From Pilimelia columellifera (GTDB lineage: Bacteria; Actinomycetota; Actinomycetes; Mycobacteriales; Micromonosporaceae), in the NCBI RefSeq assembly GCF_039532605.1, contig NZ_BAAARY010000005.1, forward strand, positions 62,001 to 126,000: a stretch of 64,000 nt of DNA. The letters are read 5' to 3'. Under the pieces are notes generated by a model. That model saw only the letters and a list, made by a program, of their open reading frames with translations. It searched no databases and was not told the DNA's origin. A program made the position numbers and the translations under genes. Positions 17,534 to 25,923 of this stretch are shown in pieces (the first letter of the stretch is position 1; the number at the start of each line of letters is the position of its first letter).

Positions 17534-18993
17534 TGGCGAAACGACTGGCCATCGTGGGTGATGTGCTCCTAGACCGGGACATCAACGGCGAGGTCCACCG
17601 GATCGCTCCGGATGCCCCGGCGCCCGTCCTGGACGAGAGCGGCTTCGCCGACCGTCCCGGCGGCGCCGGTCTGGCCGCGATGCTCGCCGCCGCCGACGGC
17701 CACGACGTCACCTTGATCACCGCGTTGTCGGACGACGCCGGAGGGGCCAGGCTGAGTGATCTGCTCACCGCCGCGGGCGTCACGGTGATCGGTCTCGCGG
17801 TCAGTGGCCCAACGGCCGAGAAGGTGCGTTTCCGCGCCGGCGGTCAGGTTCTCATGCGCTGGGACCGGGGCGGTCCCGCGTCGACGACGAAGCCGGCTCC
17901 TCCCTGCCCGGACGCCCTCGCCGCGCTGCGAGCCGCTGAAGCGGTGGTTGTCAGCGACTACGGCCGGGGCGTGACTCGCCAGCAGCAGCTCCGCGAGGCC
18001 CTGGCTGACATCTCGGCGCCGGTGGTCTGGGACCCGCACCCCGGCGGTGGACCAGCCATCGCCGGAGTGAGTCTGCTGTCGCCGAACATGCGTGAGGTCG
18101 AGGTCCTGACCGGGGTGCGCGGAGTTCCGCAGCTTGGGGCCGTCGCCCATGGGGCGCGTCGGCTGCGCGACCAGTGGCGGGCAGCCGCAGTGGCAGTGAC
18201 GATGGGTTCACGCGGCGCCCTCGTCGCGCTGTCGGCGCCCACACCGCAGCTGGTACACGCGCCTCGCCAGAGCGCGGGCGACCCGTGCGGGGCCGGTGAC
18301 CAGTTCGCCGTGGCCGCAGCCGTGGCTTTGGCTGAGGGCTGTTCCACCGTGCACGCCGTGCAGCGGGCGGTGAGCCGAGCCACCACCTACGTGGCTGACG
18401 GCGGGGTGGCCACTTTGCTGCGAACGGCCGCCGACCCCTCGCCGCTGGCGCCCAGTCCACTGCTTTTCGACGGTCGGCAGGACGCCGCCGGGGCCGCAGC
18501 GGTCGTGTCGCGGGTGCGTGCCGCCGGCGGCGTGGTCGTCGGCACGGGCGGCTGCTTCGACCTGCTGCACGCCGGCCACGTCGCGACTCTGGAGACCGCG
18601 CGCGCACTGGGCGACTGCCTGATCGTCTGCCTCAACTCCGACGAGAGCGTGCGGGTCATCAAGGGTCCGGCCAGGCCGTTGATGGGTCAGAACGATCGCG
18701 CCCGACTTCTAAAGGGCCTGTCCAGCGTGGACGCGGTTGTCGTCTTCGACGAGACCGAGCCTGATGCCGTCCTGTCCTGGCTCCGGCCCGACATCTGGGT
18801 CAAGGGCGGGGACTACAGCGATCCGGCGGCGCTCCCGGAATCTGAGCTCATCGCAGGCTGGGGCGGGCAGAGCGTTGTCGTTCCGTACGTGGACGGCCTC
18901 TCGACCACTCAGATCATCGCGGCGGCGCGGGCGCCCGATCCCAGCGGGACCGGGCAACAGTCCGTCGCCCACCGACAGGAGGTAAAGGCGTGA
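17533..18993 (+). CDS. hldE: Bifunctional heptose 7-phosphate kinase / heptose 1-phosphate nucleotidyltransferase (HldE-like)
   Basis: A 486-residue two-domain enzyme in the Gram-negative HldE order. The N-terminal PfkB/ribokinase domain (1 to about 310) has RPGGAGLAA and the catalytic GAGD at 253-256. The C-terminal nucleotidyltransferase (about 330-465) has GCFDLLHAGHV at 340-350 and STTQII. It would phosphorylate heptose 7-phosphate at C1 and, after GmhB removes the 7-phosphate, activate heptose 1-phosphate with a nucleotide (ADP in E. coli; not determinable here). The ATG at 17533 overlaps the previous stop. A GTG at 17530 is an alternative. Confidence 0.9.
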   Translation: MAKRLAIVGDVLLDRDINGEVHRIAPDAPAPVLDESGFADRPGGAGLAAMLAAADGHDVTLITALSDDAGGARLSDLLTAAGVTVIGLAVSGPTAEKVRFRAGGQVLMRWDRGGPASTTKPAPPCPDALAALRAAEAVVVSDYGRGVTRQQQLREALADISAPVVWDPHPGGGPAIAGVSLLSPNMREVEVLTGVRGVPQLGAVAHGARRLRDQWRAAAVAVTMGSRGALVALSAPTPQLVHAPRQSAGDPCGAGDQFAVAAAVALAEGCSTVHAVQRAVSRATTYVADGGVATLLRTAADPSPLAPSPLLFDGRQDAAGAAAVVSRVRAAGGVVVGTGGCFDLLHAGHVATLETARALGDCLIVCLNSDESVRVIKGPARPLMGQNDRARLLKGLSSVDAVVVFDETEPDAVLSWLRPDIWVKGGDYSDPAALPESELIAGWGGQSVVVPYVDGLSTTQIIAAARAPDPSGTGQQSVAHRQEVKA

Positions 18994-19670
18994 CCGGAAA
19001 GGTGCTGGTGACCGGTGGAGCGAGCGGTCTGGGGGCGGCGGTCGTCACGGCCGTGCGCAAGGCTGACGGCGAGCCGTGCGTCCTCGACCTACGCCCGCCG
19101 ACCGAGGACGTTCCCTACGAGCAGTGCGACCTCGCGGACAGCGCCGCGGCCCACAGCGCCACCGAGCGGATCATCGAACGGATGGGGGGTGTCGACGCTG
19201 TCGTCGCCGCCGCCGGCGTGGACGTTCCCGGGAGGTTGGAGGATGTGCCGGCGCAGCAGTGGGAGCGGGTCGTCCGGATCAACCTGTTCGGCACGGCCGC
19301 TGTGATCCGCGCCGCCCTGCCCACCCTCCGGGCCAGTCACGGATCGGTGGTCACGGTGGCCTCCACGCTGGGCGTGAAGGCGGTCAGCGACGCCAGCGCC
19401 TACTGCGCCAGCAAGTTCGGCGTTGTCGGCTTCACCCGTGCCTTGGCGGCTGAGCTGGCCGGTGAGGTGGGGGTGACGCTGCTGGTGCCCGGTGGCATGC
19501 GGACGGCGTTCTTCGACGACCGCGCCGAGCAGTACCGTCCGGGTCCGGACGTTGTCCTCAACGACCCGGACAACGTCGCGCAGACAGTGTTGTTCGCGAT
19601 CAGCCAACCGGCTGGCTGCGCCGTGCGGGAGCTGGTCGTCTGCGCCGCCCAGGAGTCGTCCTACCCATGA
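18990..19670 (+). CDS. Short-chain dehydrogenase/reductase
   Basis: A 226-residue classical SDR with the NAD(P)-binding TGGASGLG near residues 8-15, the AAAG motif, catalytic Ser in VASTLG and YCASK (Tyr/Lys). It is a classical rather than an extended SDR and much shorter than HldD epimerase (about 310 residues), so it is not the usual C6'' epimerase. It may oxidise or reduce a sugar or cluster intermediate. The GTG at 18990 overlaps the upstream stop, and it overlaps the last gene by ATGA. Confidence 0.85.
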   Translation: MTGKVLVTGGASGLGAAVVTAVRKADGEPCVLDLRPPTEDVPYEQCDLADSAAAHSATERIIERMGGVDAVVAAAGVDVPGRLEDVPAQQWERVVRINLFGTAAVIRAALPTLRASHGSVVTVASTLGVKAVSDASAYCASKFGVVGFTRALAAELAGEVGVTLLVPGGMRTAFFDDRAEQYRPGPDVVLNDPDNVAQTVLFAISQPAGCAVRELVVCAAQESSYP

Positions 19671-20599
19671 TCCTGGTGCTACGCGCGCTCGGGATCGGCG
19701 ACCTGGCCACGGGGGTGCCGGCCATCCGTGGCCTTCGTCGCGCCTTTCCCGACGAATGCCTGACGCTGGCCGTTCCACGCTGGCTGGAGCCGCTGGTCTC
19801 CCTGATCGGCAGGGTCGACCGTGTGGACCCCACTGATGGTCTGGCGCCCCGCCGCTGGCCTGGACCGTCTCCCCGGGTTGCCGTCAACCTGCACGGCCGG
19901 GGTCCCCAGTCGCACGCCTTGCTGGCGGCCGCGGGCGCCAGCGCGATGTGGGGATTCGCCTGCGCCGGTTTTCCGGCCGGTCCCCGATGGTCGGCCGACG
20001 AGCACGAGGTCCAGCGATGGCGCCGGATGTTGGCTTGGTTCGGCGTCGACAGCGACCCCACTGACCTGACCCTGCGCCGGCCAACCGAGCCGGCGGCAGT
20101 CAGCCAGGCGACGATCATCCATCCAGGGGCGAAGGCGCCGCAGCGACGGTGGCCGGCCGATCGGTTCGCGACAGTGGCGCGCGAGCTGGCCGCGGCAGGA
20201 CATCTGGTCGTGGTGACCGGCTCAGCCGGCGACCGGCCACTGGCGATGTCGGTCGCCGCCGCAGCAGGGCTGCCCGCCGAGGCAGTGTTGGCTGGGTACA
20301 CGGACACCGGTGGTCTGGCCGCCGTCATCGCCGACTCCCGCCTGGTGATCAGCGGTGACACGGGCGTCTCCCACCTGGCTACGGCGTTCGGTCGTCCCTC
20401 GGTGACCCTCTTCGGTCCGATTTCGCCACGGCTCTGGGGGCCGCCAGCGCGCGCCCGGCACCGCACGCTGTGGGCGGGGCCGACCGCCGGACGGACGTCA
20501 CCTGACGATGGACCACACCCGGCCCTGGCTGCCCTGTCCGTGCCGCAGGTGCTGGACGCCGCCGAGCAGGCGCAGGCCGGTCACTGCGAGAGCGGTTGA
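19667..20599 (+). CDS. Family 9 glycosyltransferase (heptosyltransferase-like)
   Basis: A 310-residue GT9 enzyme, the family of LPS heptosyltransferases WaaC/WaaF. The N-terminus MILVLRALGIGDLATGVPAIRGL is typical. IIHPGAKAPQRRWPADRF and the donor-site segment ISGDTGVSHLATAFGRP are conserved. With the GmhB-fused GT9 domain this makes two heptosyltransferase-like enzymes in an organism expected to lack LPS. It is the last gene of the operon. An amino-acid transporter operon converges on it from the other strand. Confidence 0.88.
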   Translation: MILVLRALGIGDLATGVPAIRGLRRAFPDECLTLAVPRWLEPLVSLIGRVDRVDPTDGLAPRRWPGPSPRVAVNLHGRGPQSHALLAAAGASAMWGFACAGFPAGPRWSADEHEVQRWRRMLAWFGVDSDPTDLTLRRPTEPAAVSQATIIHPGAKAPQRRWPADRFATVARELAAAGHLVVVTGSAGDRPLAMSVAAAAGLPAEAVLAGYTDTGGLAAVIADSRLVISGDTGVSHLATAFGRPSVTLFGPISPRLWGPPARARHRTLWAGPTAGRTSPDDGPHPALAALSVPQVLDAAEQAQAGHCESG

Positions 20600-20686
20600 G
20601 GACAGCCGCCGCCACCGTGGCAGCGCCGGTCAGCGCCGCGGCGGGTCTACACGGCCCAACCGGCCGCCGGCCCTGTTCGGGCGCGC

Positions 20687-21427
20687 CTAATGTGTCAGCA
20701 CCCGGTGCAGAAACTCGCGGGTCCGGGCCTCCGTCGGGCTGCCGAGGACGTCGGCCGGCGGGCCGGCTTCGACGACCTGACCACCGTCCATGAACACCAC
20801 CCGGTCGGCGACCTCGCGGGCGAAGCCCATCTCGTGCGTGACGACCATCATGGTCATGCCCTCTGCCGCCAGCGAACGCATCACCGCCAGCACCTCGCCG
20901 ACCAGCTCCGGGTCCAGGGCGCTGGTGGGCTCGTCAAAGAGCATCAGCTCGGGGCTCATCGCCAACGACCTGGCGATCGCCGCCCGCTGCTGCTGCCCGC
21001 CGGACAGCTGCGCCGGGTAGGCGCCGGCCTTGTCGGCCAGGCCGACCCGTTCGAGGTTCTCCCGGGCGATCAGCTCGGCGTCGGCGCGGGAGCGTTTGAG
21101 GACACGCCGTTGGGCGATGGTGAGGTTCGCCAGGACGCTGAGGTGCCCGAACAGGTTGAAGGACTGGAAGACCATGCCGATGGTGCGGCGCAGGCCGTCA
21201 AGGTCGCAGTCCGGGTCCGTGACCTCCACGCCGCCGACGCGCACGCTTCCGCCGTCGGGCTCCTCCAACAGGTTGACGCAGCGCAGCAGCGTCGACTTCC
21301 CCGAGCCGGACGGGCCGATGACGCAGACGACCTCGCCGAACCCGACGGACAGGTCGATGCCGCGCAGCACCTCCAACGACCCGAATGACTTGCGCAGGTC
21401 GCTGATCTCGATCGCCGGTGTGGTCAC
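20687..21427 (-). CDS. Polar amino-acid ABC transporter, ATP-binding protein
   Basis: A 246-residue ATPase of the GlnQ/HisP type. It has Walker A GPSGSGKST, signature LSGGQQQR, Walker B LMLFDEPTSALDPE and the H-loop VVTHEMGFA. It powers import by the permease and binding protein encoded just upstream on the same strand. The GTG at 21427 is 3 nt after the permease stop. The length is normal. Confidence 0.93.
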   Translation of the reverse strand: MTTPAIEISDLRKSFGSLEVLRGIDLSVGFGEVVCVIGPSGSGKSTLLRCVNLLEEPDGGSVRVGGVEVTDPDCDLDGLRRTIGMVFQSFNLFGHLSVLANLTIAQRRVLKRSRADAELIARENLERVGLADKAGAYPAQLSGGQQQRAAIARSLAMSPELMLFDEPTSALDPELVGEVLAVMRSLAAEGMTMMVVTHEMGFAREVADRVVFMDGGQVVEAGPPADVLGSPTEARTREFLHRVLTH

Positions 21428-21430
21428 CGT

Positions 21431-22273
21431 CTACCCCCTCCGGGCGCCGCGGCGTTCCAGCCGGTGCACCAGCTGCGACAACGGCAGCGTGATCAGCAGG
21501 TACATGAAGCCCGCCACCAGCAGCGGCGTCGGGTTGACGTGCCGGTTCAGCTCGTCCCCGGCGAACTTGGTCACCTCGATGCTGGTGGCGGTGACGCCGA
21601 GCACGTACGCCAGCGAGGTGTCCTTGGTGAGCATGATGAACTCGTTGGTCAGCGGCGGGATGACGATCCGGAACGCCTGTGGCAGCACTATCGACACCAT
21701 CGCCCGCGGGTGGCTCATGCCCAGGGTGCGGGCGGCCTCCAACTGGCCGCGCGGCACCGCCTGGACGCCCGCACGGATCGTCTCGGCCATGTACGCGGCG
21801 GCCGTCAGGCCAAGGCCGAGGGCGATGGAGCCGTAGATGCCGCCGACGATCTGCACGTCGGGGAACGCCAGCGGCACGCCGTAGCCGACGAGGAACAGCA
21901 CCAGCAGCGCCGGCAGGCCCCGGAACAGCTCGATGTACGCGGTGGCGAACCACCGGTACGGCGCGATGGACGACAGCCGCATCAGCGCCAACGCCAGACC
22001 CGCCACCAGGCCGAACAGGAACGACAGGACCGTGTAGACGATGGTGTTCCGTAACGCCACCGTGACGATCTCCGGGAACATCGCGGCGGCGATGTCGAGG
22101 CGGAAGAAGGACTCGGCCAGCTTCCCCCAGTCGGCCAGCGCGCCAACCGCCACGACGACCGCGGCGAAGACGGCGTACGCGACGGCCCGGGTCAGGCGTT
22201 GTCTCTGCCGGCGGCCCAGCCGCCGTGGCGCCGGCGCTCTGGCCGCTGACGCCGGAGTCGACGAGACGCTCAT
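21431..22273 (-). CDS. Polar amino-acid ABC transporter, permease
   Basis: A 280-residue inner-membrane protein of the HisM/GlnP type with about 5-6 hydrophobic helices after a basic 30-residue N-terminal tail. The EAA coupling motif is seen as EAARTLGMSHPRAMVSIVLPQAFR. It overlaps the binding-protein gene upstream by ATGA and is followed by the ATPase. A single permease gene implies a homodimeric channel. Confidence 0.92.
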   Translation of the reverse strand: MSVSSTPASAARAPAPRRLGRRQRQRLTRAVAYAVFAAVVVAVGALADWGKLAESFFRLDIAAAMFPEIVTVALRNTIVYTVLSFLFGLVAGLALALMRLSSIAPYRWFATAYIELFRGLPALLVLFLVGYGVPLAFPDVQIVGGIYGSIALGLGLTAAAYMAETIRAGVQAVPRGQLEAARTLGMSHPRAMVSIVLPQAFRIVIPPLTNEFIMLTKDTSLAYVLGVTATSIEVTKFAGDELNRHVNPTPLLVAGFMYLLITLPLSQLVHRLERRGARRG

Positions 22274-23097
22274 GCGGTTGGCTTCTTACCGATCCACTCG
22301 TTGTAGAGCGCGTCGTAGGCGCCGTCGGCCTTGGCCGCCGCGATCACCTCGTTGATGGTGGCCAGCAGACGCGGGTCGCCGCCCTTTTTGACCGCGAACC
22401 CGTACTGCTCGCCGGTGTCGTAGCCCTCGACGACGACGAACTTGCCGGCGTTGTTCTTCATGAGGTTGTTCCACACCGGCAGGTCGTTGACCGCTCCGGC
22501 GATCTGCCGGGTGCCGAGCGCCTGCTGGAGCCCGGCGAGGTCACGGTACGACTTGATCTCCAATTTGAGGCCCTGCTTGGCGACGCGCTTCTTGAGGTAG
22601 TCCTCGCCGGTGGTCTGGGCCTGGACGCCCACTGTCTTGTTGGCCAGGTCCTCCAGCCTGGTGAACGGCTGGCCGAAGCCGATCAGCAGCGCCTGGGTGG
22701 CGTCGAAGTAAGGATCGGAGAAGGCCAGGACCTTCTTGCGGTCCTCGGTGATGGTCATTCCGGCGGCGGCGACATCACACTTGCCGGAGTTGAGGTCCTG
22801 ACCGGACTTGATCCCCTCGAACGGGGTGTCGACGATCTCCTGCTTGACGTTCAGCTTCCTGGCCACCAGATCGATGAGGGCCACGTCGAAACCGACGTAC
22901 TTGCCGCCGACCTTGTCCTGGAAGGGCGGGTACGGCAGGTGGGTGCAGGTGGTCAGCTGCCCGGCCTTGACCAGTGGCACGCCGGCGTCGGTGGCGCCGC
23001 CGTCGTCCTTCTTCGTGCAGGCGCCCGCGGCGATGACCAACGCCAGCAATGCTGGGACGAGCAGGGCACGGCGGGCGGCTCTCGTTGTGCGTGTCAT
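22270..23097 (-). CDS. Polar amino-acid ABC transporter, substrate-binding lipoprotein (family 3)
   Basis: A 275-residue extracytoplasmic solute-binding protein. The ATG at 23097 gives a basic N-region, a hydrophobic core and a Cys near residue 27 (AAGAC) as probable lipidation site. The family 3 hallmark GFDVALIDLVARKL follows. A DAAAAGMTITEDRKK-like segment (here CDVAAAGMTITEDRKK) contacts the ligand. It probably binds a polar or basic/acidic amino acid, with specificity unresolved. It is the first gene of the three-gene importer operon. The longer frame upstream lacks a plausible start. Confidence 0.92.
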   Translation of the reverse strand: MTRTTRAARRALLVPALLALVIAAGACTKKDDGGATDAGVPLVKAGQLTTCTHLPYPPFQDKVGGKYVGFDVALIDLVARKLNVKQEIVDTPFEGIKSGQDLNSGKCDVAAAGMTITEDRKKVLAFSDPYFDATQALLIGFGQPFTRLEDLANKTVGVQAQTTGEDYLKKRVAKQGLKLEIKSYRDLAGLQQALGTRQIAGAVNDLPVWNNLMKNNAGKFVVVEGYDTGEQYGFAVKKGGDPRLLATINEVIAAAKADGAYDALYNEWIGKKPTA

Positions 23098-23164
23098 CGC
23101 TGGATCATCGCCCACCTGCGTGGACCACGCCAACGCTGTTGGTCGATCGATGCCTGACCGTTCT

Positions 23165-24187
23165 TTAAGTCCGGTTGGTCGCCGCCCGCGCTGCCAGGGC
23201 GGCGCCGCGGGCGCCGGCCATGTCACGGTCGGGCGTCAGCGCGAACCGCGCCACCGCCGCCTGCTCGGCCCGCAGGGCGGTGTGCTCCCGTACCCGGGCC
23301 AGGAACCAGTCGCGGAACCGCGGGTCGGTTTCGACGACGCCTCCGCCAAGCAGGTAGACGTCCGGGTCGGTGACGTTGGCGATGACGGTGAACAGCCGTC
23401 CGATCGCCGTGGCCTGCTGCTCGAAGACCCGCAACGCCATCACGTCGCCGCGTTCGCCGTAGTCGCGCACCTGCCGGGCGGCTTCGTCGATGGGCAGGCC
23501 GCGGAGGGGGTGTCCGGGGTGCCGGCTGAGCCAGTACGGAAGCAGGTTCTGCCGGATGCCGGTGAGTGACGCGATGCTCTCGGCGTCCCCGGTGTTGCCA
23601 CAGCCACACACCGGGACCGGTTGGCCGTCTTCGAGGAGGCCGTCCATGGCGAGCCGGACGTGCCCCAGCTCGCCGGCCATCCCGGCCGTCCCGGAGATCA
23701 CCTGACCGGCCTGGACCAGTCCGCCGCCGAGCCCGGTGCCGACCACGACCGACACCGACGATCGTTCGGCGCCCTGCGCGCCGAGGTACGCGCGGTGGGC
23801 GTACAGGGCGGCGGCGTTGCCGTCGTTGAGGTAGGTCACCGGGAGCCCCAGCCGGTCGCTGAGGGCGCCGCGGATGTCGAAGCCCTGCCAGCCGGGGTGC
23901 TCGAAGTTCGTCGATCCTTTGATCGAGATGACGCCGTCCGCGCTGGCCGGGCCCGGGGTGTCAAGGCCGACGCCGACGACCGCGGCCGGCTCCAGCCCGG
24001 TGGCCAGCAGCACGCTGTGGAACGCCCCGGTGAGCGCGTCGAGCGCCGGCTCCGGCCCTTCCCGGACCCGGCTGGGGCTCTCGATGAGCCGGTCCACCAG
24101 GAACCGGCCGTCGTCGTCGAGCACGGTGACATTGTTCGTGGTGCCGCCGTTGTCGATACCGACGATAACCGGCAAACTGCGATTCAT
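23165..24187 (-). CDS. ROK family sugar kinase
   Basis: A 340-residue ROK protein. The N-terminal ATP site reads GIDNGGTTNN and the DxGxA-like catalytic region is YLNDGNAAALYAH. The ROK zinc motif CGCGNTGDAESIAS is present, so metal coordination is probably intact. There is no DNA-binding domain, so it is a kinase (glucose, fructose or N-acyl-hexosamine are usual) rather than a repressor. The ATG at 24187 has AGGA upstream. It is followed by the amino-acid importer, 68 bp away, but no functional link is evident. Confidence 0.88.
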   Translation of the reverse strand: MNRSLPVIVGIDNGGTTNNVTVLDDDGRFLVDRLIESPSRVREGPEPALDALTGAFHSVLLATGLEPAAVVGVGLDTPGPASADGVISIKGSTNFEHPGWQGFDIRGALSDRLGLPVTYLNDGNAAALYAHRAYLGAQGAERSSVSVVVGTGLGGGLVQAGQVISGTAGMAGELGHVRLAMDGLLEDGQPVPVCGCGNTGDAESIASLTGIRQNLLPYWLSRHPGHPLRGLPIDEAARQVRDYGERGDVMALRVFEQQATAIGRLFTVIANVTDPDVYLLGGGVVETDPRFRDWFLARVREHTALRAEQAAVARFALTPDRDMAGARGAALAARAATNRT

Positions 24188-24241
24188 CACATCATCCTGC
24201 CCAGGAAATCCTCTCCCGCCCGCTACTTCCCCCAAGCCAGG

Positions 24242-25912
24242 TCAGAGACGGGCCAGCGCTTGGCGAAGAGGGTCCAGACCCAGAGCGCCGAGGTTGAGGG
24301 CGTCCCGGTGGAAGGTCTTGAGGTCGAAGTCGGCGCCCCGGCGGGCCCGAGCCTCATCGCGCGCCTGGAGCCACAGCCGTTCGCCCACCTTGTACGACGG
24401 CGCCTGGCCGGCCCAGCCGAGGTAACGGTTCACCTCGAAGCGCAGGTTCTCGTCCGCGATCCGGCAGTGCGCTCGCATGAACTCCCAGCCCAGCTCCGGT
24501 GTCCACCGCTGCCCTGGGGCGAAGCCGAACGGGTTGCCCACCGGGATCTCCAGTTCCAGGTGCATGCCGATGTCGACGATCACCCGGGCGGCCCGGAGCG
24601 CCTGGGCGTCGAGCATGCCGAGCCGGTCGCCCGGATCGGACAGGTAGCCTAAATCGTCCATGAGCCGCTCCGAGTACAGCGCCCAGCCCTCGCCGTGCCC
24701 GGAGCACCAGGCGAGCTGACGCTGCCACCTGTTGAGCAGGTCGGCGCGCACCGCGGTCTGCGCGATCTGCAGATGGTGCCCGGGGACGCCCTCGTGGAAG
24801 ACCGTCGTGACCTCGCCCCAGGTGGAGAAACTGTCGATGCCCTGCGGCACCGCCCACCACATCCGACCAGGCCGGGTGAAGTCCTCGCTGGGGCCGGTGT
24901 AGTAGATGGCGCCGTCGCTGGTGGGCGCCAGGCAGCACTCGATCCGGCGGACCTGCTCCGGGATGTCGAAGTGTGTGCCGTGCAACGCGGCGATGGTGCG
25001 GTCGGCCAGCTCCTGCATCCAGTCGCGGAAGGCTTCCTTCCCGACGATGGTGCGGGCCGGGTCCTTGCCCAGCGTCTCCACCGCGTCGGCGACGCTGGCG
25101 CCTGGGCCGGCGACGCGGGCCGCTTCGGCGCGCATCTCGGACTCGATCCGGTACAGCTCCTCGAAGCCCCACGCGTAGGTCTCGTCCAGGTCGATGGTGG
25201 CGCCGAGGAAGTAGCGGGAGGCCAGCGCGTAGGCGTCCCGCCCGGCAGCCTGTGTGTCCCGGCCCAGCGGGGCCAGCTCGTCGCGCAGGAACCGGCCGAA
25301 CGCGGCGGTGGCCCCGGCCGCGTCGGCCGCGGTCCGGTCGAGGTCGGCGCGCAGCGCGCCGGTGGCCGACAGCCGGCGGGCCAGCCCGGGGTAGAAGTCG
25401 TCGATGGCCGGATCTGTCCAGCTGTCGCACTGAGCGGCGACGTGCAGGATCTGCGCCCGGGCCGCGACGTTCCCGGTCCGCGCCGCGTCGAGCAGGGTGT
25501 CGCGCAGCGCGAGGAGGGCGGCGGGCGTCTGCCGCAGCCTGGCGACGACGTTCGCCACCGCCGCCTCGCCATCAGTGGGCATGAGGTCGAACACCGACCG
25601 GGTGTCGTGCAGGGCGCTGCTGATGACGTTCAGCTCGCTGACGGTGTGGCCGGCCTCGTAGCGGTCGGCCTCGACCGTCAGGCGTTCGGCCATCGCGTCC
25701 CGGGCGACCTGCTCAGCCTGGTTCTGCGGCTCGGCCGCCGCCAGTTCAGCCAGGGTCAGTCGGGTGAGATCCGCCTTGGCGGCGTAACCATCGGCGCTGA
25801 AGTCGTCCAACCGGTCGTCGTGACCGGCGAGGCCGGCGTAGGTCGCGCCGATCGGGTTCAGCGTCGCCCACTGGTCCACATAAGAGTTCGCGATGTCATC
25901 GATTCGTCCCAC
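24242..25912 (-). CDS. DUF885 family protein (probable metal-dependent peptidase-like)
   Basis: A 556-residue protein of the DUF885 family, with the family motif HEGVPGHHLQ in the C-terminal half. This resembles an inverted zinc-peptidase motif and suggests, but does not prove, hydrolase activity. No signal peptide is seen, so it is probably cytoplasmic. The GTG at 25912 lacks a ribosome binding site but has TAGGGT 8 nt upstream (25926-25921 on the minus strand), so a leaderless mRNA is possible. The PHP gene lies just upstream, 11 bp away on the same strand. Confidence 0.85.
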   Translation of the reverse strand: MGRIDDIANSYVDQWATLNPIGATYAGLAGHDDRLDDFSADGYAAKADLTRLTLAELAAAEPQNQAEQVARDAMAERLTVEADRYEAGHTVSELNVISSALHDTRSVFDLMPTDGEAAVANVVARLRQTPAALLALRDTLLDAARTGNVAARAQILHVAAQCDSWTDPAIDDFYPGLARRLSATGALRADLDRTAADAAGATAAFGRFLRDELAPLGRDTQAAGRDAYALASRYFLGATIDLDETYAWGFEELYRIESEMRAEAARVAGPGASVADAVETLGKDPARTIVGKEAFRDWMQELADRTIAALHGTHFDIPEQVRRIECCLAPTSDGAIYYTGPSEDFTRPGRMWWAVPQGIDSFSTWGEVTTVFHEGVPGHHLQIAQTAVRADLLNRWQRQLAWCSGHGEGWALYSERLMDDLGYLSDPGDRLGMLDAQALRAARVIVDIGMHLELEIPVGNPFGFAPGQRWTPELGWEFMRAHCRIADENLRFEVNRYLGWAGQAPSYKVGERLWLQARDEARARRGADFDLKTFHRDALNLGALGLDPLRQALARL

Positions 25913-25923
25913 GGCGTCAGACC

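Noticed and set aside
18990..19670. SDR as ADP-heptose 6-epimerase (HldD)
   Set aside because: Too short and of the classical type. HldD is an extended SDR with a longer C-terminal substrate domain.
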